NCBI GenBank assembly: GCA_903887415.1 | Contig: CAISPO010000068.1 | Coordinates: forward strand, 1-61,337 | DNA length: 61,337 nucleotides | Source of the DNA: an uncultured Bacteroidota bacterium | GTDB taxonomy: Bacteria; Bacteroidota; Bacteroidia; Chitinophagales; Chitinophagaceae | Direction: 5' to 3' | In this document: positions 52,352-61,337 of the stretch, piece after piece | Position numbering within the stretch: the first letter of the stretch is position 1 | Layout of the letters: each line of letters starts with the position of its first letter | Program-made: the position numbers and the translations under genes | The notes under the pieces: generated by a model | Database searches by the model: none | The model's input: only the letters and a program-made list of their open reading frames with translations | Told to the model about the DNA's origin: nothing

Positions 52352-53452
52352 ATGAAGGAACCAAATGTAATAAGTATCAGGACGAGCAAGCTAAGAAGGC
52401 TATCTGCCGACAATGAACAAACCGCAACCGCAGTGAGTTTAAAATACTTACATGATAATGAACCAGGCATTATGCGCTCGGGTCCTGCCAATGATTTTGT
52501 CTATACGCTGAACGGAAAAAAAATATCGGATGAAGCCACATTGATGCGGATAAAAAAGCTGGTCATTCCGCCTGCATGGACAAATGTATGGATCTGCAAA
52601 GATGCCGATGGTCATTTGCAGGCAACAGGACTGGATGTAAAGAACAGAAAACAATACCGCTACCACCCGCTATGGAATACCCTTCGCAGCCTTACGAAGT
52701 TTTCCCATCTCCTCGACTTTGGGCAAGCGTTGCCCGCCATGAAGGAACGGATACAACACGATATATCACTACCCGGCTTACCGCTGAACAAAGTGCTGGC
52801 TACCATCGTCTCCCTGATGCAATGCACCTGCATACGCGTTGGCAGCAGTGAATATGAAAAGCTCTATGGATCCTTCGGCCTCACAACGCTAAAAGACAAG
52901 CATGTAAAAATAGAACGGGGCGGCCTCAGGTTTTCTTTCAAAGGGAAGAAAGGAGTATATCACAACATTGCGCTGCATAGCAGGCGGCTGGCGCGTATCG
53001 TGAAGCAATGCAAGGACATACCAGGCCAGGAGCTTTTTCAATATTATGATGAACAGGGTGAAAGAAAGCCTATTGATTCGGGGATGGTGAATAACTATAT
53101 CAAAGAAATATCAGGAGCGCACTTTACCTCGAAAGACTTTCGCACGTGGGCGGGCAGCACTTATGCGTTTGAGGCATTTCATGAGCTGGGATGCTGTGAT
53201 ACTATAACTGAAACAAAACAACGCGTTGTTAGTGCATTGGACGCTGTAGCCAAACGCCTGGGCAATACCCGCACCGTATGCCGTAAATACTATGTTCACC
53301 CTATGATCGTGGATTACTATTCAGATAAAACAATTGAAAAGTATTTCGCGATTTTTGAACGTAAAAAAAATACCGGCAGTGATCTCAACGCTGCAGAGCA
53401 GGTGCTGATACAAATGCTGCGGGACATGAAATCTGCAGTGATTGCAGCATGA
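52352..53452 (+). CDS. DNA topoisomerase IB (poxvirus/eukaryote-like)
   Basis: A 366-residue enzyme that relaxes supercoiled DNA by a 3'-phosphotyrosine. 'LVIPPAWTNVWICKDADGHL' and 'QATGLDVKNRKQYRYHPLWN' mark the N-terminal domain. Catalytic residues are seen around 'CTCIRVGSSEYEKL' (Arg), 'KDFRTWAGSTYAF' (Arg/His region) and 'CRKYYVHPMI', with the attacking tyrosine before V-H-P. The enzyme is common in soil bacteria. It follows the glycosylase by 51 bases, completing a DNA-maintenance group. Confidence 0.93.
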   Translation: MKEPNVISIRTSKLRRLSADNEQTATAVSLKYLHDNEPGIMRSGPANDFVYTLNGKKISDEATLMRIKKLVIPPAWTNVWICKDADGHLQATGLDVKNRKQYRYHPLWNTLRSLTKFSHLLDFGQALPAMKERIQHDISLPGLPLNKVLATIVSLMQCTCIRVGSSEYEKLYGSFGLTTLKDKHVKIERGGLRFSFKGKKGVYHNIALHSRRLARIVKQCKDIPGQELFQYYDEQGERKPIDSGMVNNYIKEISGAHFTSKDFRTWAGSTYAFEAFHELGCCDTITETKQRVVSALDAVAKRLGNTRTVCRKYYVHPMIVDYYSDKTIEKYFAIFERKKNTGSDLNAAEQVLIQMLRDMKSAVIAA

Positions 53453-53517
53453 TAACCGTACAAATTTCCTTGATTAATTTATGCACACATTATCCGCAAT
53501 AAACGGGTAAGGTATAA

Positions 53518-53922
53518 TCACGCAATTCCCGGCATGATGGTATGCAGGATATTGCCGGACAATGGCTTGGATATATAGCCAGAAACAAGCTTATTACCCG
53601 CAGCCTTTTCTTTATCAGACGGATTAATGGACGAAGAGAGCATGAATATCTTTATACGGTCTTTAAATGCTTTGCCAAACGTGCCGAGCTTATCCAACAC
53701 GTCCCATCCTGTAAGGGAAGGCATGTTAATATCCAGGAATAGAATTGCATCGCCAGCATGGCTGTCCGCAAGTGCCATTTCCACGTAGCTGACGCCTTTT
53801 TCAGGATCGGTAAATGCATGTACATGGGCTTTAGGGAGAATTGTGCGGATGACCTTACGGCACAGCATATTATTTATCTAGTCATCATCAATCAGGATGA
53901 AATTATTGGCTGTCTTTTCCAT
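53518..53922 (-). pseudogene. Response-regulator receiver domain gene with in-frame amber
   Basis: The frame begins at ATG 53922 with 'MEKTANNFILIDDD', the acidic pocket of a CheY-like receiver. A TAG (53880-53878) follows as codon 15, and the same frame continues 'INNMLCRKVIRTIL', 'ILFLDINMPSLTGWDVL' (phospho-acceptor Asp), 'IKIFMLSSS' and 'GYISKPL'. A single base change (from CAG, AAG or TGG, for example) explains it. Translation from ATG 53868 would lack the acidic pocket. It is a stand-alone receiver without an output domain. Confidence 0.75.
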
Positions 53923-54221
53923 ATTCGGATAATATAAAATGCGTAAGACAATACATGAAGTTACGAAAAAAATCATTCTCTATACTTACAGCAGACTTAA
54001 CCGGATTTGATGAACTTTTCATCTTTTTCATCGCTATCAACAGCAGTAAATCATATTTGTGTATGATATAACAAATTGATCCAGATTGGTTTGTAACGAA
54101 ATTTACGGCAAATGCAATCCTTACGCATTGAAAATCAACTGATTCACCACAAATTTTTGGGACGTTTAAAAAAGATTCTATACTTTAGTACGAAAATTAT
54201 AAAACTTAAAAAGCAAAAAGT

Positions 54222-55397
54222 ATGAAAAAGAGAATACTAAAAGGAGTGGTTATCGTAACCGCCGCGTCGTTCGTTTTTTACGGATGTAGAAAACAATCTA
54301 ATCCTAGTCCTGATGCCATTTCCGCTGTTGGGATGCATACATACGGACTTAATGCCATGACACCGGACCAATGGAGCTTCGTGCCTGTTTTTACACCAGC
54401 TATCTTTAATAAAGAAGCTAAAACAACGGGATCACCTGCAGTTACGTTGCCAACCAGCTTTCTGCTGTCTTCTCCGGCTGTAAGGGACCAGGGCCAGATC
54501 GGCAGTTGCACCAGCTTCTGCGGTTCAGAAACTAATGAAATACTTAACTACTATAAGACTGTAAGCTCACCGGTTACTTCAACCGGCCTTGATTCTGCAC
54601 ATGGCCTCACAACTGCGGTAGCTACAGAGTTTTCCGGTACATCAATGTTCGGAACAACCGGCGAATTGAGCCCCTTGTTCATTTATTATGTAGAGCGTGT
54701 TATCATCGAAGGAAAAGCCATAACATCTGATCCTGGCGCAAACATGGTGAATATCTGCCAGACTTTGCAAGGCTTATCCACCAATACAGGTTCTGGTACT
54801 GCGCTTACCCAGAAAATATCAGGCGTTACTTATACATTTGCCGGCCAGTGCGAGGAGAATTACTACCCTTATCCATCAACCGGAACAACTTCATCTACAC
54901 AATACACAACAGCTCCTTCTGCTTCTGCAATCGCAAACGCTCCTAGCTTTAAGATCGCTGCACAATCAGGTACAACTGGCAGCACAGGAACTACTACGCA
55001 TGGTTATTATGTGATCAATTCCTCTACTCCTGTTACTGATGTTAAGACTGCACTCGTCAACGAAAAGCCGGTAATGATGGGCTTTAATGTTTATGACAAC
55101 AGCGCTTACAAATATTTTGAAGGCCTCGGTGTTACTGGTTATTCACCAAACAGTTTTGTATATAATCCACTTACTTCGGCTGGCAACATCATCTCCGGCC
55201 TGTCATTGTTAGGTGGACATGCAAACGCGATAATTGGCTATATTGATGAGGCTGCTGCACCAGGCGGTGGTTATTTCATTGTAGAAAATTCATGGAACAC
55301 AAACTGGGGATACAAGGGCTATTACTACATGCCTTACTCAGTTCTGGCTAGCACAAAAATTGTTCCTGCCGGGAACTTGTACGTTATGATTATGTAA
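54222..55397 (+). CDS. Papain-like (C1) cysteine peptidase lipoprotein, copy 1
   Basis: A 391-residue protein with a lipoprotein leader ('IVTAASFVFYGCRKQ'). The C1 fold residues are in order: Gln and Cys96 in 'RDQGQIGSCTSFCGS', His333 in 'LLGGHANAIIGY', Asn356 in 'IVENSWNTNWGYKGYYYMPY'. After the nucleophile the usual W-A-F is T-S-F. It is probably anchored in the outer membrane or periplasm. The paralogue at 55686 has the same arrangement and a near-identical sequence, and each is followed by the same terminator. Confidence 0.88.
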   Translation: MKKRILKGVVIVTAASFVFYGCRKQSNPSPDAISAVGMHTYGLNAMTPDQWSFVPVFTPAIFNKEAKTTGSPAVTLPTSFLLSSPAVRDQGQIGSCTSFCGSETNEILNYYKTVSSPVTSTGLDSAHGLTTAVATEFSGTSMFGTTGELSPLFIYYVERVIIEGKAITSDPGANMVNICQTLQGLSTNTGSGTALTQKISGVTYTFAGQCEENYYPYPSTGTTSSTQYTTAPSASAIANAPSFKIAAQSGTTGSTGTTTHGYYVINSSTPVTDVKTALVNEKPVMMGFNVYDNSAYKYFEGLGVTGYSPNSFVYNPLTSAGNIISGLSLLGGHANAIIGYIDEAAAPGGGYFIVENSWNTNWGYKGYYYMPYSVLASTKIVPAGNLYVMIM

Positions 55398-55418
55398 GAA
55401 GATTTTTGACGTTTATAA

Positions 55419-55452
55419 AAACAGGCTGTTCCAGAAATGGAACAGCCTGTTT
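55419..55452 (+). terminator. Terminator after peptidase copy 1
   Basis: AAACAGGCTGTTCC (55419-55432) pairs perfectly with GGAACAGCCTGTTT (55439-55452), a 14-bp stem with loop AGAAAT, followed by a short T-rich run. Nearly the same hairpin follows copy 2. Confidence 0.8.
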
Positions 55453-55685
55453 GCTTTTGCAGTAACCGGTAATAAGCCCTGTATTGCACAGCCAGTGGGA
55501 TTATAAGCGGCTCAATTATAGTTGCAAACCACCATGAAAACCTGCCCGCCATATCGATAAAACACGGTATAAAAATGTTAAAATACTACACCCTTAGAAT
55601 CACATTCTTCGCCACAATATTTCAAATTGTCCGGGAGAACTTTGATAACTTCAATAAAATCATTTTTAACCAAAAACAAAAATTT

Positions 55686-56861
55686 ATGAAGAGGAAGCTA
55701 GTGAAGAGAGTTGTGACCATGGCCGTAGCGTCACTCGTTTTTTTTGGATGCAAAAAGCAATCGAGCCCCAGTCCTGAAAGTACCGCACCGCTTACCGTAC
55801 ACCAGTATGGTTTAAATCCAATGACTCCGGATCAGTGGAGTTACGTCCCGGTTTTTTCCCAGGATGTTTTAGAAAAAGCCGCAAAAGGCACCGGATTGTC
55901 GGCCGGTACTTTGCCATCCAGTTTCCTGCTGGCTTCTCCGGCGGTAAGGGACCAGGGGCAGATAGGGGCCTGTACCGGTTTTTGCGGTGCAGAATCTGAT
56001 GAGATACTTAATTATTACAAGAGCGTAAGCTCGCCCGTTACAACCACTTCCCTCGATTCAGCAACCGGCCTTGCTGCCGCGGTAAGCACAGAGATACCTG
56101 CGCTGACCCTGTTCGGGCCGTCGCATGAATTGAGCCCGTTATTCATCTATTATGTGGAACGCTGCGTGATAAACGGGCAACCAATAACAGCGGATGGTGG
56201 CGCTGCCATGGTGAATATCCCGGAAGCGTTGCAAGGCCTGTCGCGTAATACAGGCACGGGTACTGCCCTGACAAAGACCATATCAGGAGTAAACTATTCA
56301 TTCTCCGGCGACTGCTATGAGAATTTGTATGCCTATCCGTCAACCGGGTCGCATTCATCTGCCCAGTACACAACAGCGCCTGCAAGCAGCGCTATCGCTA
56401 ATGCACCCGCCTTTAAAATTGCCGCGGAGTCAGGAACAACAGGCAGCAGCGGAACAACCGCTCATGGTTATTATGTGATCAATTCCGCTACCCCTGTCAA
56501 CGATGTGAAGGTGGCTATCTACAACAGGAAGCCGGTTATGATGGGCATCAATGTTTATGACAATAGTTCTTACCAATATTTTGAAGGACTGGGCATACCC
56601 GGCTATTCACCGAATAAATTTGTCTATAATCCGCTCACTGCTTCCGGCAATATAATTTCCGGGCTATCATTACTTGGCGGACATGCTATACCGATAATAG
56701 GCTATATTGATGAGGCTGCTGCACCCGGCGGCGGTTATTTTATTGTAGAAAATTCCTGGAATACCTATTGGGGATACCACGGTTATTTCTACATGCCATA
56801 TTCGGTGTTAGCAAACACCAAAATTGTTCCCGCGGGGAATTTGTATGTCTCTATTATCTAA
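55686..56861 (+). CDS. Papain-like (C1) cysteine peptidase lipoprotein, copy 2
   Basis: From ATG 55686 the protein has 391 residues and aligns along its whole length with copy 1. The leader ends in 'LVFFGCKKQ'. Cys96 lies in 'RDQGQIGACTGFCGA', followed by 'LLGGHAIPIIGY' (His) and 'IVENSWNTYWGYHGYFYMPY' (Asn). The longer frame to 55575 adds a non-leader stretch. The differences from copy 1 cluster near the N-terminus and around the substrate side, so the pair may differ in specificity (inference). Codons are more GC-rich than in copy 1. Confidence 0.88.
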   Translation: MKRKLVKRVVTMAVASLVFFGCKKQSSPSPESTAPLTVHQYGLNPMTPDQWSYVPVFSQDVLEKAAKGTGLSAGTLPSSFLLASPAVRDQGQIGACTGFCGAESDEILNYYKSVSSPVTTTSLDSATGLAAAVSTEIPALTLFGPSHELSPLFIYYVERCVINGQPITADGGAAMVNIPEALQGLSRNTGTGTALTKTISGVNYSFSGDCYENLYAYPSTGSHSSAQYTTAPASSAIANAPAFKIAAESGTTGSSGTTAHGYYVINSATPVNDVKVAIYNRKPVMMGINVYDNSSYQYFEGLGIPGYSPNKFVYNPLTASGNIISGLSLLGGHAIPIIGYIDEAAAPGGGYFIVENSWNTYWGYHGYFYMPYSVLANTKIVPAGNLYVSII

Positions 56862-56883
56862 CAAGCAATTTTGATTCTTAAAT

Positions 56884-56915
56884 AACAGGCTGTTCCAGAA
56901 ATGGAACAGCCTGTT
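56884..56915 (+). terminator. Terminator after peptidase copy 2
   Basis: AACAGGCTGTTCC (56884-56896) pairs with GGAACAGCCTGTT (56903-56915), with loop AGAAAT identical to that after copy 1, then TGCTTTTT. It shows the duplicated unit included its terminator. Confidence 0.8.
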
Positions 56916-56954
56916 TGCTTTTTACGCCAGCTATGAAAAATGTGAGTTTCATCT

Positions 56955-56987
56955 TTGCAAATCGTTCGCTTTGCTTACGATTTGCAA
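56955..56987. repeat. 11-bp inverted repeat in the peptidase-rtcB gap
   Basis: TTGCAAATCGT (56955-56965) and ACGATTTGCAA (56977-56987) are perfect complements with an 11-base spacer, in the 393-base stretch between peptidase copy 2 and rtcB. The rest of this stretch holds the foldable repeat copy 2 and no convincing gene. Confidence 0.45.
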
Positions 56988-57034
56988 GGATGATAAAAAC
57001 GCAATCAATGAGAACCTGCCGAACGATCCTTCAA

Positions 57035-57113
57035 CTTCAGTTCCCTGAATACGGTCGGAGACGCAGTCTTATTTATGGCTTCGGGATGTGCCGCGGAAGA
57101 TCCGGAATAACAG
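57035..57113. repeat. Dispersed foldable repeat, copy 2
   Basis: CTTCAGTTCCCTGAATACGG and on to AATAACAGG aligns with 26487-26563 almost without gaps ('GTCGGAGA', 'CTTATT', 'GCTTC.GGATG', 'GCGGAA.ATCCGGAA'). The central inverted repeat survives with one mismatch (TTCGGGAT against ATCCGGAA). The two copies are about 30 kb apart, both in gene-poor gaps. Confidence 0.5.
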
Positions 57114-57254
57114 GCTCTAATCATAGAACATGCCATATTTATATGGTGCCTGTTTATTTTTACCCATAAAATCTAATGGTAGAAGTTCGCATTTTTTTAA
57201 TGCCATACCAAACATTCCCGCGCCAATTTTAAGCCTGACAAAAAGCATAGCTGA

Positions 57255-59733
<2,479 letters not shown>

Positions 59734-59756
59734 AGCTGCCGGAAGAGTTTAAGCCA

Positions 59757-60098
59757 ATGTGTGTTCACTATAAAATATATTATGACCCCAATATGCGGGG
59801 CTATATTTTTAAATTGAGAAATAGCAGAGGTGGTTACGTTGTATATCAAAATGGCGATAAATATTATTGCAAAATGGAAGTGGCTTTGAATAGCCGTGAA
59901 TTCATGTATTATGGTCGCGACTATAATAGGGTTGACATAGCATTACAAGCATTAGAGCTCGGCACATATGGTGATATGCTCATTAACTACGATGACAATT
60001 TAGATATTGAATATATGGGGCAAACAAATAGTGCAGGGTTAATGGGCTCTTACGAAAAGGGGAGCATTAAAAAACGCTGTACAGTGATTTGCGAATGA
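59757..60098 (+). CDS. Hypothetical protein in the mobile/rearranged region
   Basis: A 113-residue Tyr-rich protein ('HYKIYYDPNMRGYIFKLRNS', 'YYCKMEVALNSREFMYYGRD') with no signal peptide. It is divergent from the ATPase with 23 bases between starts. AT-rich like its neighbours, unlike the flanking chromosome. Family not recognised. Confidence 0.55.
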   Translation: MCVHYKIYYDPNMRGYIFKLRNSRGGYVVYQNGDKYYCKMEVALNSREFMYYGRDYNRVDIALQALELGTYGDMLINYDDNLDIEYMGQTNSAGLMGSYEKGSIKKRCTVICE

Positions 60099-60150
60099 AA
60101 ATTTGTGTTCGATAATTTATCACATTCAAATAATAATTAAAACTCACAAA

Positions 60151-61208
60151 ATGAATAAGAAAATTTTTATAGGATTAATCGGAGTAGCATTAATTATTTT
60201 AAGCAGTGCAGTATATGCACAGCAAGGAAAATGGGTAAAGCCAAATGGTAACAGTCTTTCTGAATACCTTACAATAACAAAAGACACCTCTGTATGGCTA
60301 ATTTGCGGTAACCAACTAAATATTGTTTTCAAGACAAAAATAAAAGCAGACACTGCATTTTTAAAGGTTATAATGCCAGAAATGGGACGGCTTTTTTACC
60401 AATATGATACAAAGGGACAACCGCTAAAAACCAATACAAAACCACCGAAAATCGGTGAATTATTTGCGAAGTGCTATTTGATAGGCAAAAAAAAATGCAC
60501 ATAATATATTTCGATAAAAACTTTGTCAAAACTGTAAACTCAGTTCGGGCAAATTCACTGCCTAATGACATGTATCTGACTAATGATGAGCAAACTGTTG
60601 AAACCGAAACTTATGCACAAAGAGTGTCTAAATTTGTTAACTCAGGTAAAGTAGCTAAAGGAGCTGTGGCAAAATATTCAGAACGAGAACCACCAGTTCA
60701 AATAGAGGATTATTCCGCTATTGGGCAAGAAGAAAACAGGGGAGAAATAAAATCAACTATATACAACCTTTACGTTAAAACCCTAAGTTCATTTAGAGAT
60801 GTTGACATAATGAATTATTACGACGCCTTTAATCCTCTCCCTAAGGATTTAAATGAGTTTCAACAAAAAAGATACTTATTAAGTGGTAAGGAAAAATTGG
60901 ATAGCATAAAAAATGACACAACAATATTAATAAAGGACAGAAAATTTATGTCGGCTATAAAACTTGGCGAATACAACTTTGAAAAAAATGGATTTTCTAT
61001 CGAGCAAATAGCTAAAAATAACTTTTTCACTCTGTTGAAAAAAGGAATATTTGAGATAGAAATGGAAATTGTTTTTGAAAACGTCACCAATCAATTATTG
61101 ATACCGCTCGATGCTTCTAAGGCAGAGGAATTAACGACTAAATATTTTAGCCAGTCAAAAAGAATAGCATATTGCGTTTACACATTCGATTATACTGAGA
61201 GGGCGTAA
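60151..61208 (+). CDS. Secreted unknown protein split by a 9-A homopolymer
   Basis: ATG 60151 opens a protein with signal peptide 'KKIFIGLIGVALIILSSAVY' AQ. At 60487-60495 nine A lie in 'GGC AAA AAA AAA TGC', which ends this frame at 60504. Shifting back one base at the same place continues without a break as 'KKKMHIIYFDKNFVKTVNSV' to 61208. Both parts share composition and make one ~350-residue protein. The cause may be a one-base deletion, a sequencing error, or -1 slippage on A-AAA-AAA. Family unknown. Confidence 0.6.
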
Positions 61209-61214
61209 ATTAAA

Positions 61215-61253
61215 CTGTGTCAAAGTTGAGAATTAGTCACAACTTTAACACAG
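61215..61253. mobile_element. Terminal region of an insertion sequence
   Basis: CTGTGTCAAAGTTG (61215-61228) and CAACTTTAACACAG (61240-61253) are complementary in 13 of 14 positions, 11 bases apart. They begin 6 bases after the stop of the preceding gene and directly precede a transposase-like start. The 'AAACTGTGTCA' end is of the kind seen in IS256-family elements, which I recall but cannot verify here. Confidence 0.5.
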
Positions 61254-61258
61254 ATAAC

Positions 61259-61337
61259 ATGACCAAAAGACGCAATACAGGAGTCACTTTGAGTGACGAA
61301 GTCCGCCAACAAGCATTATCACAATTTAAGTCAGGGA
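61259..61337 (+). CDS. 5' end of a probable transposase (cut by window edge)
   Basis: ATG 61259 opens 26 codons to the window end. The peptide 'LSDEVRQQALSQFKSG' resembles the N-terminal start of IS256-type (mutator) transposases, which have a similar '...A..Q...G' lead before the core. The inverted-repeat sequence just upstream supports an IS. The family assignment is provisional because the DDE domain is outside the window. Confidence 0.5.
   Translation, partial: MTKRRNTGVTLSDEVRQQALSQFKSG

Overview
This window is a chromosomal segment of a Bacteroidota bacterium, most likely a member of the Chitinophagales. The evidence is a complete SprA (the type IX secretion translocon), six secreted proteins with 'YPNP...GVYL' type A C-terminal sorting domains, promoters that fit the Bacteroidota TAnnTTTG -7 box, rare Shine-Dalgarno sequences with several TTG/GTG starts, and intergenic repeats of the kind common in this phylum. 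I saw no rRNA, tRNA or CRISPR array.

Layout. 1-4.9 kb: a minus-strand gene fragment, a T9SS cargo gene that has lost its start, a tag - ECF sigma - SRPBCC - two small genes run, and a ParDE toxin-antitoxin pair. 4.9-9.5 kb: a complete cyanophycin locus, with synthetase cphA divergent from cyanophycinase cphB and an isoaspartyl peptidase convergent with cphB; together they can make the Asp-Arg polymer, cut it to dipeptides and split these. 9.5-25.7 kb: ordinary chromosomal genes (DUF2459-like protein, HExxH protein, TPR-adenylate cyclase, T9SS cargos, Tat-type hemerythrin lipoprotein, THUMP methyltransferase, Nudix, B12-type radical SAM protein, S8 protease, methyltransferase). 25.7-28.4 kb: an AT-rich, gene-poor stretch with repeats and a decayed tandem duplication of a [coiled-coil tail + lipoprotein] unit. 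28.4-31.2 kb: two T9SS cargos. 31.3-31.8 kb: a RelE-type toxin-antitoxin pair. 31.9-40.6 kb: ruvA followed by a 2,686-codon sprA carrying a Gly/Ser-rich insert of about 196 residues.

40.7-48.6 kb: a phenylacetyl-CoA epoxidase operon, paaA-B-C and paaD, in which a GT2 glycosyltransferase and a large GT-C-like membrane protein sit between paaC and paaD with 1-base stop/start overlaps. Another GT-C-like membrane gene and a solitary HicB-like gene precede it. paaE is not in the window. 48.6-53.5 kb: a membrane-protein remnant, an FAD oxidoreductase, and a co-directional ppa - DUF421 - Fpg/Nei glycosylase - topoisomerase IB run. 53.5-56.9 kb: a response regulator interrupted by an amber codon and a tandem duplication of papain-like lipoproteins, each followed by the same terminator.

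56.9-61.3 kb: a mobile or rearranged edge. A 5'-truncated rtcB is joined directly to a 3'-truncated RecA-like ATPase of the type found on Bacteroidota mobile elements. Then come AT-rich unknown genes, one split by a 9-A homopolymer, and the end of an insertion sequence. The most unusual signals are the glycosyltransferase genes coupled inside the paa operon, the low-complexity insert in SprA, the rtcB/ATPase junction, a paaC N-terminus that looks repeat-derived, and a dispersed foldable repeat (26.5 and 57.0 kb).
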